Below, in pieces: positions 10,263 to 20,800 of a stretch of DNA of 64,000 bases; the first letter of the stretch is position 1, and each line of letters begins with the position of its first letter. The stretch covers positions 8,435,806 through 8,499,805 of the forward strand of contig CM043954.1 in assembly GCA_014529385.2 (NCBI GenBank), written 5' to 3'. Source of the stretch: Adiantum capillus-veneris (Eukaryota; Streptophyta; Polypodiopsida; Polypodiales; Pteridaceae). The notes under the pieces were generated by a model that was not told where the DNA came from, did not search any database, and was given only the letters and a program-made list of their open reading frames with translations. A program made the position numbers and the translations under genes.

Positions 10263-11623
10263 TCATCTCAAGAACAGTGAAGGGTAATCCTTAAGAAGGG
10301 ATGTCTCATCTTCCCAAGTAGCATCTTTTATAGGGAAATCCTTCCATAAGATAAGATGTTCTTTGATGGATCTATTCCTAAGCTTTCTCTCCCGAGTTTC
10401 TAGGATAGTATCAGGTTGGAGTTGTAGAACATCTTGAGCAGGTAAAATGATTTGCTCATCATCAAGGACATGGTCAGGGTTATATACATAAGGTTTTAAC
10501 AGACTTACATGAAATACATCATGCACTTTGAGATGAGAAGCGAGTTTTAGTCTATAAGCTTGATCACTTACAACCTTGATTATTTCGTAAGGTCCCAATA
10601 TCGGTAGCTAAGCTTCTTATACCTTCCGAGAGACAGATTGCTCTTTTTGGGCTTTACTCGTAAGAAAACTTTGTCACCTTCTTTGAAAATCCGATCCGAT
10701 CTTTGTAAGTCGGCGTACTTCTTTTGTCGATCTTGAGCCGCTTGAATATCCCTTCGAATAGCTTTGGTTTGAGCTTCCATTTCTTCAAGCATTTTCTTTG
10801 AGGCTTCTACCCTTATAGTGGGGTTAGAAAAGTTAAGAGGTGATAAACATTCTTGACCATAAAGAGCATTAAAAGGTGTCATTCCAATACTTCTATGAGT
10901 AGAGGAATTGTACGCATACTCTACCAAGGGTAGGTATTGAATCCACTTGCGAGGTTCTCTATTGCAGTAGGCTCTGAGGATGTCTTCAATTACTTGATTA
11001 ACTCTTTCAGTTTGGCCATCAATTGGAGGATGATAAGCAGTACTAAAACATAATTGGGTTCCAATAGCTTGAAACAATGATACCCAAAACTTTGAAGTAA
11101 ACTTGGCATCACGATCACTGACAATCCTCTTGGGTAAACCATGAATTCTGAAAAACTCCTTCACAAACAAACGAGCAATATCTGAAGCTGTAAAGGTTGT
11201 CTTGACTGGGATTAAGTGAGCCACTTTAGTAAGCAAGTCGACTATGACCATGATTGAATCATATCCAGCTTGGACAGAAGGAAACCCGGTGATAAAGTCC
11301 ATGCTAATACATTCCCATTTCATTTGGGGAATATCTAAAGGATGTAATTTACCTGGCATCTTTAGTCTCTCTGCCTTAATCCTTTGACAAGACAAACACT
11401 GCTTGACATAGCGAAGGACATCACCCTTCATACCTTGCCAATAATAACTTTTGCGAATTGCATTGATGGTTTTGGCATAACCTGGATGTCCTGAAGTTGG
11501 GCCATCATGTGCTTCATATAGGATAGCATTCCTTAGGGTAGAATCCTTAGGTATGCATAGTCGATTCCTATAGTAAATTTTCCCATCTTCTAACGAATAA
11601 TGTAGAGGTTTAGGCTGATTTGA
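10263..11623 (-). pseudogene. Gypsy-1 integrase with C-terminal chromodomain-like tail
   Basis: The core shows CLSCQRIK (end of the H2C2 zinc finger), SMDFITGFP, IVSDRDAKFTSKFW and DGQTERVNQ, so the D, D and E catalytic residues are present. A frameshift at about 10580-10598 separates it from the last 111 codons, which include VHDVFHVSLLKPY and the chromodomain-like HLILWKDFPIKDATWED. Chromodomains of this family bind modified histones and bias insertion sites. Zinc-finger sequence upstream of 11431 is broken by stops. Confidence 0.88.
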
Positions 11624-13040
11624 TTATACCCTCTCTTCACGTAGGATACTAGCAAGCATCTGGTAATCTGTATCTCTGACAGAAGCATCCAAGACCTTGT
11701 CTAGAATAGGGTTGTTAGCCATGGAAATTTCCCCCAGAAAAGCTTTACGGCTTAGGGCATTTGCCACAATATTATCCTTACCTGGTCTAAATTTAATATC
11801 AAAATCATATTCGTGCATGAGCTCTATCCATCTCCTCTGTCTCATGTTAAGGTTAGGTTGGGTAAAAATCCACTTAAGGCTCTTGTGATCTGTTACCAAC
11901 TGGAATTTGCGTCCCAATAGATAATGTCTCCATAGTTTGAGAATGAATAACTGCTAGCAATTCTAAATCATGTGTAGCATAATTCACTTCATGAATCCTA
12001 AGCTTCCGAGAAGTATAAGCTACAGGCCTTCCTTCTTGAGTAAGGACTCCTCCTAATGCAAGGTTACTAGCATCTGTGATCACCTCGAATTCTTGGGTGA
12101 AATCTGGAAGTTTTAAGAGAGGTTCTGAAGCAAGATACTCCTTAAGCTGTTTGAAGCAAGATTCATGTTTTTCTTCCCAAAGTATCGTAGCTCCTTTCTT
12201 TAGCAAGTCGGTTAGTGGTGCAGCTTTAAGAGCATAGTCCTTTATAAAGATCCTGTACCACCCTGTGATACCTAAGAACCCTCTGACTTCGGTTTGTGAA
12301 GTGGGTTGAGGCCATTCCACAATATCTTTGACTTTGTTAGGGTCAACAGACACTCCTTCAGGTGAAATGATAAACCCTAAGTAACAGACCTTAGGGGTAA
12401 AGAAGGTACATTTTCTTTTCTTTTCATACAACTTATTTCGGCGTAAAAGCTCTAACACTTTCCTAACATGTCCTTCATGCTCTTCCTCTGATTTGCCATA
12501 AATTAAGATATCGTCAAAGAATACTAGGACAAAATCATCCAAGAATTCTCTAAAGATATCGTGCATCAGACGATTGAAAGTTGCACGAGCATTCGTAAGT
12601 CCGAAAGCCATCACTATAAATTCGTAATGACCATAACGAGTGTTGAAAGCTATTTTGGAGATATCAGCCTCCTCGATTCGAATTTGATGATAGCCAGATC
12701 GAAGATCAATCTTCGTGAATATTTTGGCTCCATGTAATCTGTCCAGCATCTCATCAATACGAGGAATTGGATATTTATTCTTGATGGTAACCTGATTTAA
12801 GCGCCTATAATCTATGCAAAGTCGAAGAGAGCCATCCTTTTTCTTTTGGAAGAGAATAGGTGCACCCCATGGAGATGTACTAGGTCGGATAAACCCTTGC
12901 TCAATCAACTGTTTGAGCTGCTCCTTGAGTTCTATAGCCTCTGGAAGTGACATCTTGTACGGCGCTCTTGAGACTGGTTCACTACCTGGAAAAATTTTGA
13001 TTTCATGGTCTACCTCCCTAGGCGGTGGTAGTTCAGAAAG
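11624..13040 (-). pseudogene. Gypsy-1 reverse transcriptase and RNase H (frameshifted)
   Basis: Reverse transcriptase is open from 12953 with [41 protein letters not shown] and the catalytic [10 protein letters not shown], all intact. RNase H starts with [16 protein letters not shown] and the [10 protein letters not shown] motif, then shifts frame near 11900 to [18 protein letters not shown] and ends RPGKDNIVANALSRK. A single frameshift inactivates RNase H. A stop near 13040 separates it from protease. Confidence 0.9.
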
Positions 13041-14519
13041 TTAAGTGGGGAAAACATCCGAAAAGTCTTCTAGCCACATTGGTTTAGGGTTGGAAGAAGA
13101 TTTTTCTACTTTGTTTAGCTTGACTACAAAAATTTGTTGACCCTTGCGTAACCCTTTCAAAAGACGATTAGCTTTGACCAAGTAAACTTTTGGTCGTCCA
13201 TTCTGGCCTTGAATAGTGACCTCTTGACCTAGGTTGTCCACAAAAGTAACACTTCCTTGGGCACAATGGATATTGGCATTATGACTGGCTAACCAATCCA
13301 TTCCAAGAATTCCGTCATAGATTCCTATGGGTAAGGTTCGAAAAGTAGCAGAAGTAGAGTATTCTCCCAACTTGAAATCTATTTTTCCCACAGTGTACTG
13401 AGATAACACCTCCTTTCCATTGGCTAATTCAACTCTCATCTTTCTTGCAGGGTGTTGATTAATTCCTAACCTCCTTAAACATTTAGGTGACAAGAAAGAA
13501 TGAGTACTACCATAATCAATAAGAAGCTCAAATTTTTCACCTTGGTGATTTGCAGGTGTTTGAATGACATCATATTGTTGTCTTGGTCTTGGGTTATCAA
13601 TTGCAGCATGTAGAGTTGCTCTTTCCTCTTGTTTTTCTCCCAATGTTGGTTCTCCTATGATAGCATTGACTTTGGCAGTCATTCCGTGCCCTCGACCTCG
13701 TCCTCCATTTCTTCCTCCACGATTTATTATTTGTCCTCGTCCTCTAGCTCGAGTAGGTGTATTTGTTGCATAGACTCGTCTAGGACATACATTCCTGAAA
13801 TGTCCTAGCTCGTTGCATTCATAGCATCTAAGATCTGCATTTTGAGCTCCATTTGCTGAAGCTGCAACTATTGGATGAGTTTGGTGAACTGGGTGAACTT
13901 GCCTTTGGTTCCACATCATAGACCGTCCTCTCCTTCCAGCATTCCTTAAATTTCCATTTCGTACCCTTTGAGAGTTTGACATCTCTTTAGCTAAGGGTTT
14001 AGCTCTTAAAAGAGCATCTTGCAAATTTACAGGCCTCATGGCTTCTAGACCAGTATTTAAAGGAGCATTTAGTCCGTGGCAGAAACGGGCTACTTGTTGA
14101 CCTGCTGTCATTGGCGGAGCATAGCGCCTAAGAGTTACAAATTTGGAGTAGTATTATTCCACTGTAAGATGAAACTGACGTAAGTTGAAGAATTCATTCA
14201 TCTTAAGGGATTCGTGTGCAGGTGGAAGATAACGTCCTTTGACAGCATACTTAATGTCTTCCCAAGTTTGAGTGTTTTGAGCTACTTGATTATCTTTGCA
14301 GTGTTGTTTCCACCAAAGCTTGGCATCCCCCGTGAGACGAAACATAGCCAACATTGCTTGGTTATCGGGAGTAGTACCAGCAGCAGCAAAATAATCCTCC
14401 ATCTCTTCGAGCCACACTTCAGCATCGCGCTCAACTAGGGCTCCTCCCCCTTTGAAAGAGGGAAGTTTAGCTTGCTTGAGAAGTAGCTTTTTCTCTTGAA
14501 GAGATGTGTACACCGCAGT
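13041..14519 (-). pseudogene. Gypsy-1 gag and protease (one internal stop)
   Basis: The gag frame enters at the proposed splice acceptor (14520/14519). It contains the retrotransposon gag domain (AEVWLEEMEDYF, LTGDAKLWWKQ, FNLRQ), is interrupted by one TAA at about 14154 and continues to a zinc knuckle CYECNELGHFRNVC and an RGRGxGG-rich stretch. The protease reads LLIDYGSTHSFLS; family members normally have D-S-G, so the Ser-to-Tyr change probably kills it. ILGMDWLASHNA marks the protease C-terminus. There is no ATG at the start of this frame; the first possible codons are ACT GCG GTG, consistent with an upstream spliced exon. Confidence 0.88.
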
Positions 14520-14695
14520 CTGTGCAATATAGATTAAGTGAAACTTTATTGGATACTCTAACTTTAATCTATTTTAAGGTAAGACTTGATCAGACAATAA
14601 TACAAACAAAAGATAATATTAATCCAAACTTTATTTATACACATATTATTTGCTACCAAGGTTGGTAGTCTTTAGGTACAAGGATTGTAATGTCT

Positions 14696-15267
14696 CTATA
14701 TTTTGAGTTTAGTGACTACAAAAGGATAGGCTAAAGGATCAAAATAATAAGTTTCCTTTGACCCATGAGAGCTACGAGATACACATATGGGTCGAATCCT
14801 ACCACCATGGATAGCTTTTGTAACTTGGTTATAGACCCATTGAGTCTGAGATATCTTTTCTCCTCCCAAGGTAATGGTAGCATTCGGATTCTTAGTACCA
14901 AGGAAAAGATAAACTTCGATGACTTTTAACTCCTCTGCCCAACGAAGTTTCTTGAGATTGGTATCCATGCACCATATCTTGTCAGCATCGATGGTATGGA
15001 TTCCTCCAGATGGACTCCAGTTGATGCCCCATCCTCTATGCACCCTTGGAATAGGTGGTGCAAACACCCTATCCAAAATCATCATCACCCTTTTTCGAAA
15101 CTGATAATTCGGTGATTGGCATGCATTTTCAAACATGATGGTGAACACCTGGAATTTCTGGTAGGCTGAATGAACATTTTCATGTACCAGGAAACTTCAG
15201 TCTTCAATACCATATAAAAACTCAAAACAATTTTTCTAGGTTCTTCTATTATTTCAAACATTCGCAT
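14696..15267 (-). CDS. Gypsy-1 leader reading frame upstream of gag (unknown function)
   Basis: A 150-codon stretch (14696-15148, from MFTIMFENACQSP to VVTKLKI) lies between primer-binding site and gag on the coding strand. An overlapping 60-codon stretch (15085-15267, MRMFEIIEEPRKIV) in another frame looks like its N-terminal part, joined by a frameshift. Composition is protein-like: Trp, Tyr and Ile rich strands such as ELKVIEVYLFLGTKNP and KETYYFDPLAYPFVVTKL suggest a small beta-rich fold. I recognise no domain. It is not gag. Some plant Gypsy lineages (for example Ogre) carry an extra frame before gag, but I see no sequence similarity to claim. Confidence 0.5.
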
Positions 15268-15317
15268 CCTTCAATATCCAAACATCAATCTAAAAATCTC
15301 CCCAAGCTTTAACCTAG

Positions 15318-15329
15318 GCTCTGATACCA
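15318..15329 (-). other. Gypsy-1 primer-binding site (tRNA-Met)
   Basis: TGGTATCAGAGC on the element strand, one base from the 5' LTR end. Confidence 0.92.
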
Positions 15330-16415
15330 GTGTGAGGTCCCTGCCCCTTTTTGAGAGGAGCGGAGTACCTTTGATAGGTCTCCAATCCTGAGAAGGAAAA
15401 ACCAACGGACATTGCCTTAGCTACTACGTAGCCACGGGCATGAACCGTTAGTGAAGGATTGGTCCTATCTCGCTATGGCGGAGCGTGACCACCATAACCC
15501 TATCTAAAAACTATCTGTAATCAATTATACCTAAAAGTATAAATCTTAGAGTGACCAACCTGTGCGCTTTTTTCTCCATGTTTCAGAAGCAAGGCCGCCA
15601 AGGTTTGTCTCTTTTAAGATTTATGACTAATAAAAAAAAATTCTAGCGTTGGAAAGTTACCCGACTCATTGGGTCCACCCGTCCACAGAATGATACCGTC
15701 GGGGTATCATTCTCCCACTTTCCACACCACACTCACCCTTCTTTTGTTATTTAATTACTACCACACTGTTTAAACATACATGTTCCTTTACTTTATTTAT
15801 GATACTGGTTCATTAAAACAGCCCTTCAAACAGTATTACAAACAATAGTCAAACAAGAAGTCGTCCACTTTTAAACCAACAACCCTTGGATTAGGTTTAC
15901 TCAAGAATCTCTACTGACGCTATTATGTCCGATCGGTATATACATTATTTATAAAAACCCTTGTCCTCATGAGCGTCCCATACCGCTCGACAAGTACTCA
16001 TTGTGCTAATCTGGACGTACTCCCGTCACAGCAACAACGGTGCCAATCTGGGCGTCATCCTCACGCCACGGCAAAACAAAACTGCAGTATCCAGCTGGGC
16101 TAATCTGGGTGTACTTCCACCACAGCATCAGTGGTGCCATCCTGGGCGTCATCTCACGCCTCGGCAACTGCCACATAATACCAGCGCTAATAAGTAGAGA
16201 GACTTGAGAGAAACCATACCGAAGGTTTTGGACAAACATTCTTTCCTATAGCAACCAGTTTAACCAGACAATCTTTCCTACTTGTCAAATATATGACGAG
16301 TTTCTTGGGGTTAAGACCCGTGGTTTCGGTCCGTGTTTTCTTTTCATAAGGTAAATAATATATTCCTATGGTCTCGCATATGCAATGATGCATAACTTGA
16401 AACTGCAATACTAAC

Positions 16416-16538
16416 CTGTACCATAGCTCCGATTGGTCCGATTGGTGGAGACATAGCATGTTCCGCGGGAGTTCCCCCGTTACTTGTACCGGCTTCATGG
16501 TCATTAGCGCCTTGGGTTCGAGCACGCTTTGGAGCCAT
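16416..16538 (-). CDS. LTR-encoded first exon of Gypsy-1 gag (proposed)
   Basis: From ATG at 16538 this reads MAPKRARTQGANDHEAG and continues to PIGPIGAMVQ, 41 codons, then meets CAG/GTTAGT. The basic start and low-complexity Gly/Ala/Pro composition are typical of chromovirus gag N-termini. It joins in frame to TAVYTSLQEKKLLLKQ at 14519. Without splicing the frame stops after 64 codons. The 3' LTR has the same frame and donor (8553), with only one or two codon changes beyond the donor. Confidence 0.55.
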
Positions 16539-16974
16539 TTTTTTGGACTACACTTATGTTATACACTTAGAACTTTAAATTGGTCAATTTCCCTAGTAAT
16601 CTCCTTGTTTTCAAAGAGAGTCTGTAATTTGAACCCTCGCCAACTCGGATTCACACTTAGTGTTGTTGTTTTACATCTAATTTCTATACATCAAATATTT
16701 GCTAATCGTAATTAATTAAAAATTAAATGTGTAAACTATGAGTGAAAGTTTAGGAATGCATTACTTTTATGCTGCACATTTCTAATCCACTTCTAACTTC
16801 AATTTCTATACTTTAACTAAATCAATTTTTAGTATTATTCAAAATTCTATTTAACCTAATTGACAATAACATTGGTGAATGAGAATTTCATCATGTATAA
16901 TAAGAGTATGATGAGTTCTCTTATGTATTATCTTTCAATTAACAATATATAAGTTAATAGTGAAGATGTACTAA

Positions 16975-17570
16975 CTAGAGAGAGTAGGTATACTTAGAGA
17001 GATTAGAGTAAGAGAAAACATACACACACATCTTTTCTAAAGTTAATTGAATCTTACTATCCATTAGAAAGATTAGAGTAAAAGAGAACACACACACATA
17101 CTTTTCTAAAGCTAATTGAATCTCACCAATCTATTAGAGAGATTAGAGTAAAAGATAACACACACACACACACACACACACATATCCTTCTTAAAGCTAA
17201 TTGAATTTTACTAATCTATTAGAAGATTAGAGTAATAATAGATAACACACACACACACATATCCTTCTTAAAGCTAATTGAATTTTACTAATCTATTAGA
17301 AGATTAGAGTAATAATAGATAGCACACACACACACATAACTAATTGAATCTTACTAATCTATTAGAGAGATTAGAGTAAGAGATAGCACACACACACACA
17401 CACACACACACACATGGCTAATTGAATCTTACTAATCTATTAGAGAGATTAGAGTAAAAGATAGCACACATACACATAGCTAATTGAATCTTACGAATCT
17501 ATTAGAGAGATTAGAGTAAGAGATAGCACACTTACATCATTCCTAAAGTTAATTGAATGCTTAATTAATA
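16975..17570. repeat. CA-rich minisatellite in Gypsy-1 5' LTR (about 8 units)
   Basis: Same unit as in the other LTR, with one extra 80-90 bp copy (TATCCTTCTTAAAGCTAATT version duplicated around 17170-17330). Because it lies downstream of the TATA box in element orientation it would be part of the transcribed 5' leader. Confidence 0.85.
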
Positions 17571-17702
17571 CGCACCTTATTAGTCCACTAGAGTTTTTTC
17601 TCTCTTAGTGGTTTGTGGACGCCTTCTCTCTACGAGAAGTGGCAGCACTTTGTGAGCGCTATAGAGGCAATCTCTATGTCTAAAGTGTGAGCATGGATGC
17701 TC

Positions 17703-17710
17703 TATTTATA
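17703..17710 (-). promoter_or_regulatory. TATA box of Gypsy-1 5' LTR
   Basis: TATAAATA on the element strand in a clean AT-poor setting (CTTCTATAAATAGAGC), the best core promoter in the LTR, about 600 bases from its 5' end. Start of transcription expected about 30 bases downstream, near 17675. Confidence 0.7.
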
Positions 17711-18309
17711 GAAGAAAGAAAAACGTCAATTTTTTTTTCAAAAAAAAATTAATTTTTTTAATTTTTTTAATTTTTTATTTTTTTCCCAAAAATCATACCC
17801 GCATTTTTGGTACCCTTGTGGTACCCATGAGCTTGACCACTTTGTCATTATCATCAAAAGATAAGGCCACATAAGCCCCCCCCCTCATTAAAATTAGTCA
17901 AGAGTAGCCTCTCCTTTTTTATGTGACAGTGTGTCCCACTTTGTCCCCTCCTATGTGATCCATGTGCCTTCATTTGTCATCCCTGTGTATTCTTTTGTCT
18001 TTATAATTATTTTATTTATTTTCTTAATGATAATTTACTTTACATTTTTAAGTTAAACTTTACAGTCTTATATTAACTTTACAGTAGTAAAAGAAAATTC
18101 TACAATCAGTAAATAAGTCTTGCAATAAGTTAGTTAGTGATTCATATAGCTAAACATGTCAGAATTTTGTAGCGTAAATTTTAATTTCTAAGTTTTTTCA
18201 ACCTACGATTCATAATTTGAACTCGAATATCTTAAATAAGGAGTGATGGTTCAAAAAAATACAAATGCGTAATAGAACTTGTGTGAGATTTGAAAGTAGA
18301 GACCTTACA

Positions 18310-18314
18310 GTATG
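18310..18314. repeat. Target-site duplication of Gypsy-1, right copy (GTATG)
   Basis: Exact copy of 7340-7344. Confidence 0.92.
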
Positions 18315-19249
18315 AGTGGAGAAGCTTCTACATAGAAAACCCTTCTTGGAAACATGGAAGCTATCGAGACATCCTTTGATGTCACATGTGCTCCATTTGT
18401 TCCTTGGAGCACCCATCAACTCCATCTTTTACAATGCATGCTTTTGTTTGATAAATTTTTCATATGCATATAGAGTGTCTCATAATTGGCACTTGCATTA
18501 GGCAATCTTCCTTTGTTTCTCCCATGCACTCACCTTGCATGATAGGTACTTCAAGCCCAAATTCTCAACTGCAATAAGAGTGTATACCAAAGGTACTTTT
18601 TTTCCACCGGGGTTTTTCCCTTTGGTCATCCAGGTTCTAGAACCTAATCTAGAAACACACCATCTTCTTGGATATATTCCTTCTACATCAGCAATAAGGA
18701 AATAGATACCCAAATCAATCGACAACAACATGGAGCAAGAGATTCATATTCCAATATACTTATCAAGAGCATCTCGTATCTTCCAGGACGACAAAAAAGC
18801 TCGATCAAAAAATGGGACAACAAAATAGCTTCATTAAACTCTGAAAAAACATAGAATGGCATACAAAGACAATAGAAAAACAATGACAACTTCAAGAAGC
18901 AAGCTCTCAACAACAAAACATAAGGAGCTATAGAGTGCTGAAGCTACTGAAGTATTGCAAGTCAAAGACAAAGGCAAACACATCAAAATCCATCTTCACG
19001 ACAGCCAAAACTGGCAAAAAAAAGAAGAATGCGCAACAAAATGCAAAGTTGCCTCAAAAATTGAAGTCCAATTATGCATCAACAACACAAAAAAGATATG
19101 AAGCACTCAAGGAAGGGAGGAGCGTCATCAACAACAAAGCACTTCCCAAGTAAAGACCAACCTTCAAGACAAAGTTGAAGACAACCCTATGACAAGACTG
19201 CACATGGTCGTGCCAAGGGACGACAACGACACAAGCTAGGAAGGGGAAA
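18315..19249 (+). mobile_element. Element A, internal fragment 3 and polypurine tract
   Basis: Last internal part of element A. Frames are broken; a basic 72-codon stretch at 18935-19153 rich in Lys, Thr and Ser is the longest plausible remnant on the plus strand. It ends with the purine tract AGGAAGGGGAAA (19238-19249) directly against the LTR, which sets the element orientation. I recognise no enzyme domain. Confidence 0.6.
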
Positions 19250-20150
19250 TGTTAGCGAATTGATAGAACGGGCATCCACTTGGCCGGACACCACATTTGC
19301 ACTCCATTATTTTTCCGAGCTAGTGTAGTGATACTTTGTGTAAATCCTGAATCCAGATTAGCGGGTCAATTCCCTGAGATGTAATTGTTTTATGATGATT
19401 GTAAAGGTCCATGTGAGCCGGCCAATGGCCATTTAGAAATCCCTAGGTATAAAGGTCAATAACTTTGATGTGAAATGAGGCTTATCTTTCGACGAAGAAA
19501 GGAGCTCTGGAAAACGTACGCTCAAGCTACGAAGCTGCTCCAACTTGTAATCAAATTTCTAATGATTGGGTAATCTGTTTTTGATTCTAAAACTTGCATT
19601 GTGTTCCTCTCTCTTTGATCTTTCATTGAAGTGTAAGCATTGTCAATTTTGATGAGGTTTGCAGCTACATGTTAGTGAGCCTAATCTTCAGATTTGAGCG
19701 CTTAAATCACTATTTTTTGATGTTTTGACCATAGGAGTGTGTTCTTAGACCATAGGGTGACATTTTTGGTATGTTCTGTTGCAGTTTTTAGGACTTTTTT
19801 CATGATGGATTGTGATTTTGGTACCTTGTTGGATTTCAACCACAAACTTGGTAGGATAGTGTCTCTAGGTCTCTTAGACCTCCTCCTAAAGTTTTGTTGC
19901 ATTTCGAGTCCGTTCGATTGACGAAATGGCGTGATGACCTAGAGTGGTGAGAAACGACATAGACAAATATCTTCGATCATTAAGTGGTGGTTTTCTTGTT
20001 GAGTTGGTGTGTTTGCTTGTTAAGTTCACTTCTTGAGATTGACAACCTCAAAGAGTCTCCGTGCTCCATCCAAGTCACTTCCCTAAGTATTGACATTATG
20101 TTAGTGCCAGATAGCTATGCTACAGACGTCCCTCGCATGACCCGCTAACA
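19250..20150 (+). repeat. Element A 3' LTR (901 bp)
   Basis: Starts TGTTAGCG and ends CCGCTAACA, giving the inverted ends TGTTAGC/GCTAACA expected for an LTR, with the polypurine tract immediately upstream. A TATA box (TATAAAGG, 19448-19455) lies about 200 bases in. The 5' LTR is outside the window, so LTR divergence and the target duplication cannot be checked here. Confidence 0.8.
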
Positions 20151-20800
20151 CCTTTTACTATCCAAGCTCCACAAACTTGATGTCAATTTGATGAAGGAAC
20201 AAAGAAGAGATAACACATTCTTTTAACCACCAACAACAAGGATTTATTGATAAGAGATGATTATATGAGAGTTTACAATTCTATATGTGAGGGTAAGAGT
20301 AGTACATGATGATAGTAGTATGATAGAGTTTTCTTGATCTCATATGAGAGAAGAAGTGATTAGGAGGTTAAGGCTTACGTTGATAGAGTGGAAGTGTATT
20401 TGGGAGATCAAGGCTTAGCTTGATAGAGTGGAAATATGATTGGGAGATTAAGGCTTAGCGTGATAGAGTGGAAATAAGTTTGGGAGATTAAGGCTTAGCG
20501 TGATAGAGTGAAAACTTGATTGGGAGATTAAGGCTTAGCTTGATAGAGTGGAAATGTGATGTCCAAGTGAGGGAAGAAGGACCCTATAGAGAAGATATTT
20601 GGTAGTATTCAAACAATTGTTTAGCCATTGGTGTCACAAGTGTCAATTATGTAAAAAATTTGAGTGACACTTGTCTATTTGCTTCCCCAACCTTTTGGCC
20701 TTAAAATATCTTCTTGTTGGTGAGGACACTTGTCTTTTTAGAAGTCTTCTTCTCGCCACTTGTCTTGCTAGAAGTATTTTTTTGCCACTTGTTCTTTCTC
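20151..20800. other. Flank between element A and Gypsy-2 pol, with 40-bp repeats
   Basis: No gene is visible. It contains five 40-bp tandem repeats (20360-20559), an inverted pair ACAAGTGTCA / TGACACTTGT around 20636-20677, and several scattered ACTTGTC copies up to 20790. It should hold the 3' end of Gypsy-2 (polypurine tract and 3' LTR), but nothing in it matches the sequence next to the primer-binding site at 27198, so the LTR assignment is open. Element A may have inserted into that LTR. Confidence 0.45.
20360..20559. repeat. Tandem repeat, 5 units of 40 bp
   Basis: Units begin TTGGGAGATTAAGGCTTAGC, contain GTGATAGAGTGGAAA, and start at 20360, 20400, 20440, 20480 and 20520. The first is the most diverged. 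Confidence 0.9.

Larger units (their letters stand above)
14520..16415 (-). other. Proposed 1.9-kb intron of Gypsy-1 (LTR to gag)
   Basis: On the element strand the donor is CAG/GTTAGT inside the LTR and the acceptor is TATATTGCACAG/ACT immediately before the gag frame, with a CTTAAT branch-like motif about 20 bases upstream of the acceptor. Removing it joins a 41-codon LTR exon to gag in phase 0. The intron would contain the end of the 5' LTR, the primer-binding site and the leader reading frame. This is inference from motifs and frame. Confidence 0.55.
7345..18309 (-). mobile_element. Gypsy-1: complete Ty3/Gypsy chromovirus with 2.9-kb LTRs
   Basis: A full-length element of 10,965 bp bounded by TGTGAGGTCC...CCTTACA LTRs and a perfect GTATG duplication. 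Coding order on the minus strand is gag, protease, reverse transcriptase, RNase H, integrase, then a chromodomain-like C-terminus, which marks a chromovirus. LTRs differ at well under 1 in 50 positions apart from repeat-number changes, so it is the youngest insertion here. Coding frames carry several stops and frameshifts nonetheless. Unusual features are the very long LTRs, a repeat-rich transcribed leader, an extra open reading frame before gag and a likely spliced start codon in the LTR. Confidence 0.95.
15331..18309 (-). repeat. Gypsy-1 5' LTR (2,979 bp)
   Basis: Pairs with 7345-10233. In element order it holds U3, a TATA box at 17703-17710, a repeat-rich transcribed region (about 17570-16975), a 41-codon open exon starting ATG at 16538 and a splice donor at 16415. 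It contains one more minisatellite unit than the 3' LTR. Confidence 0.95.
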
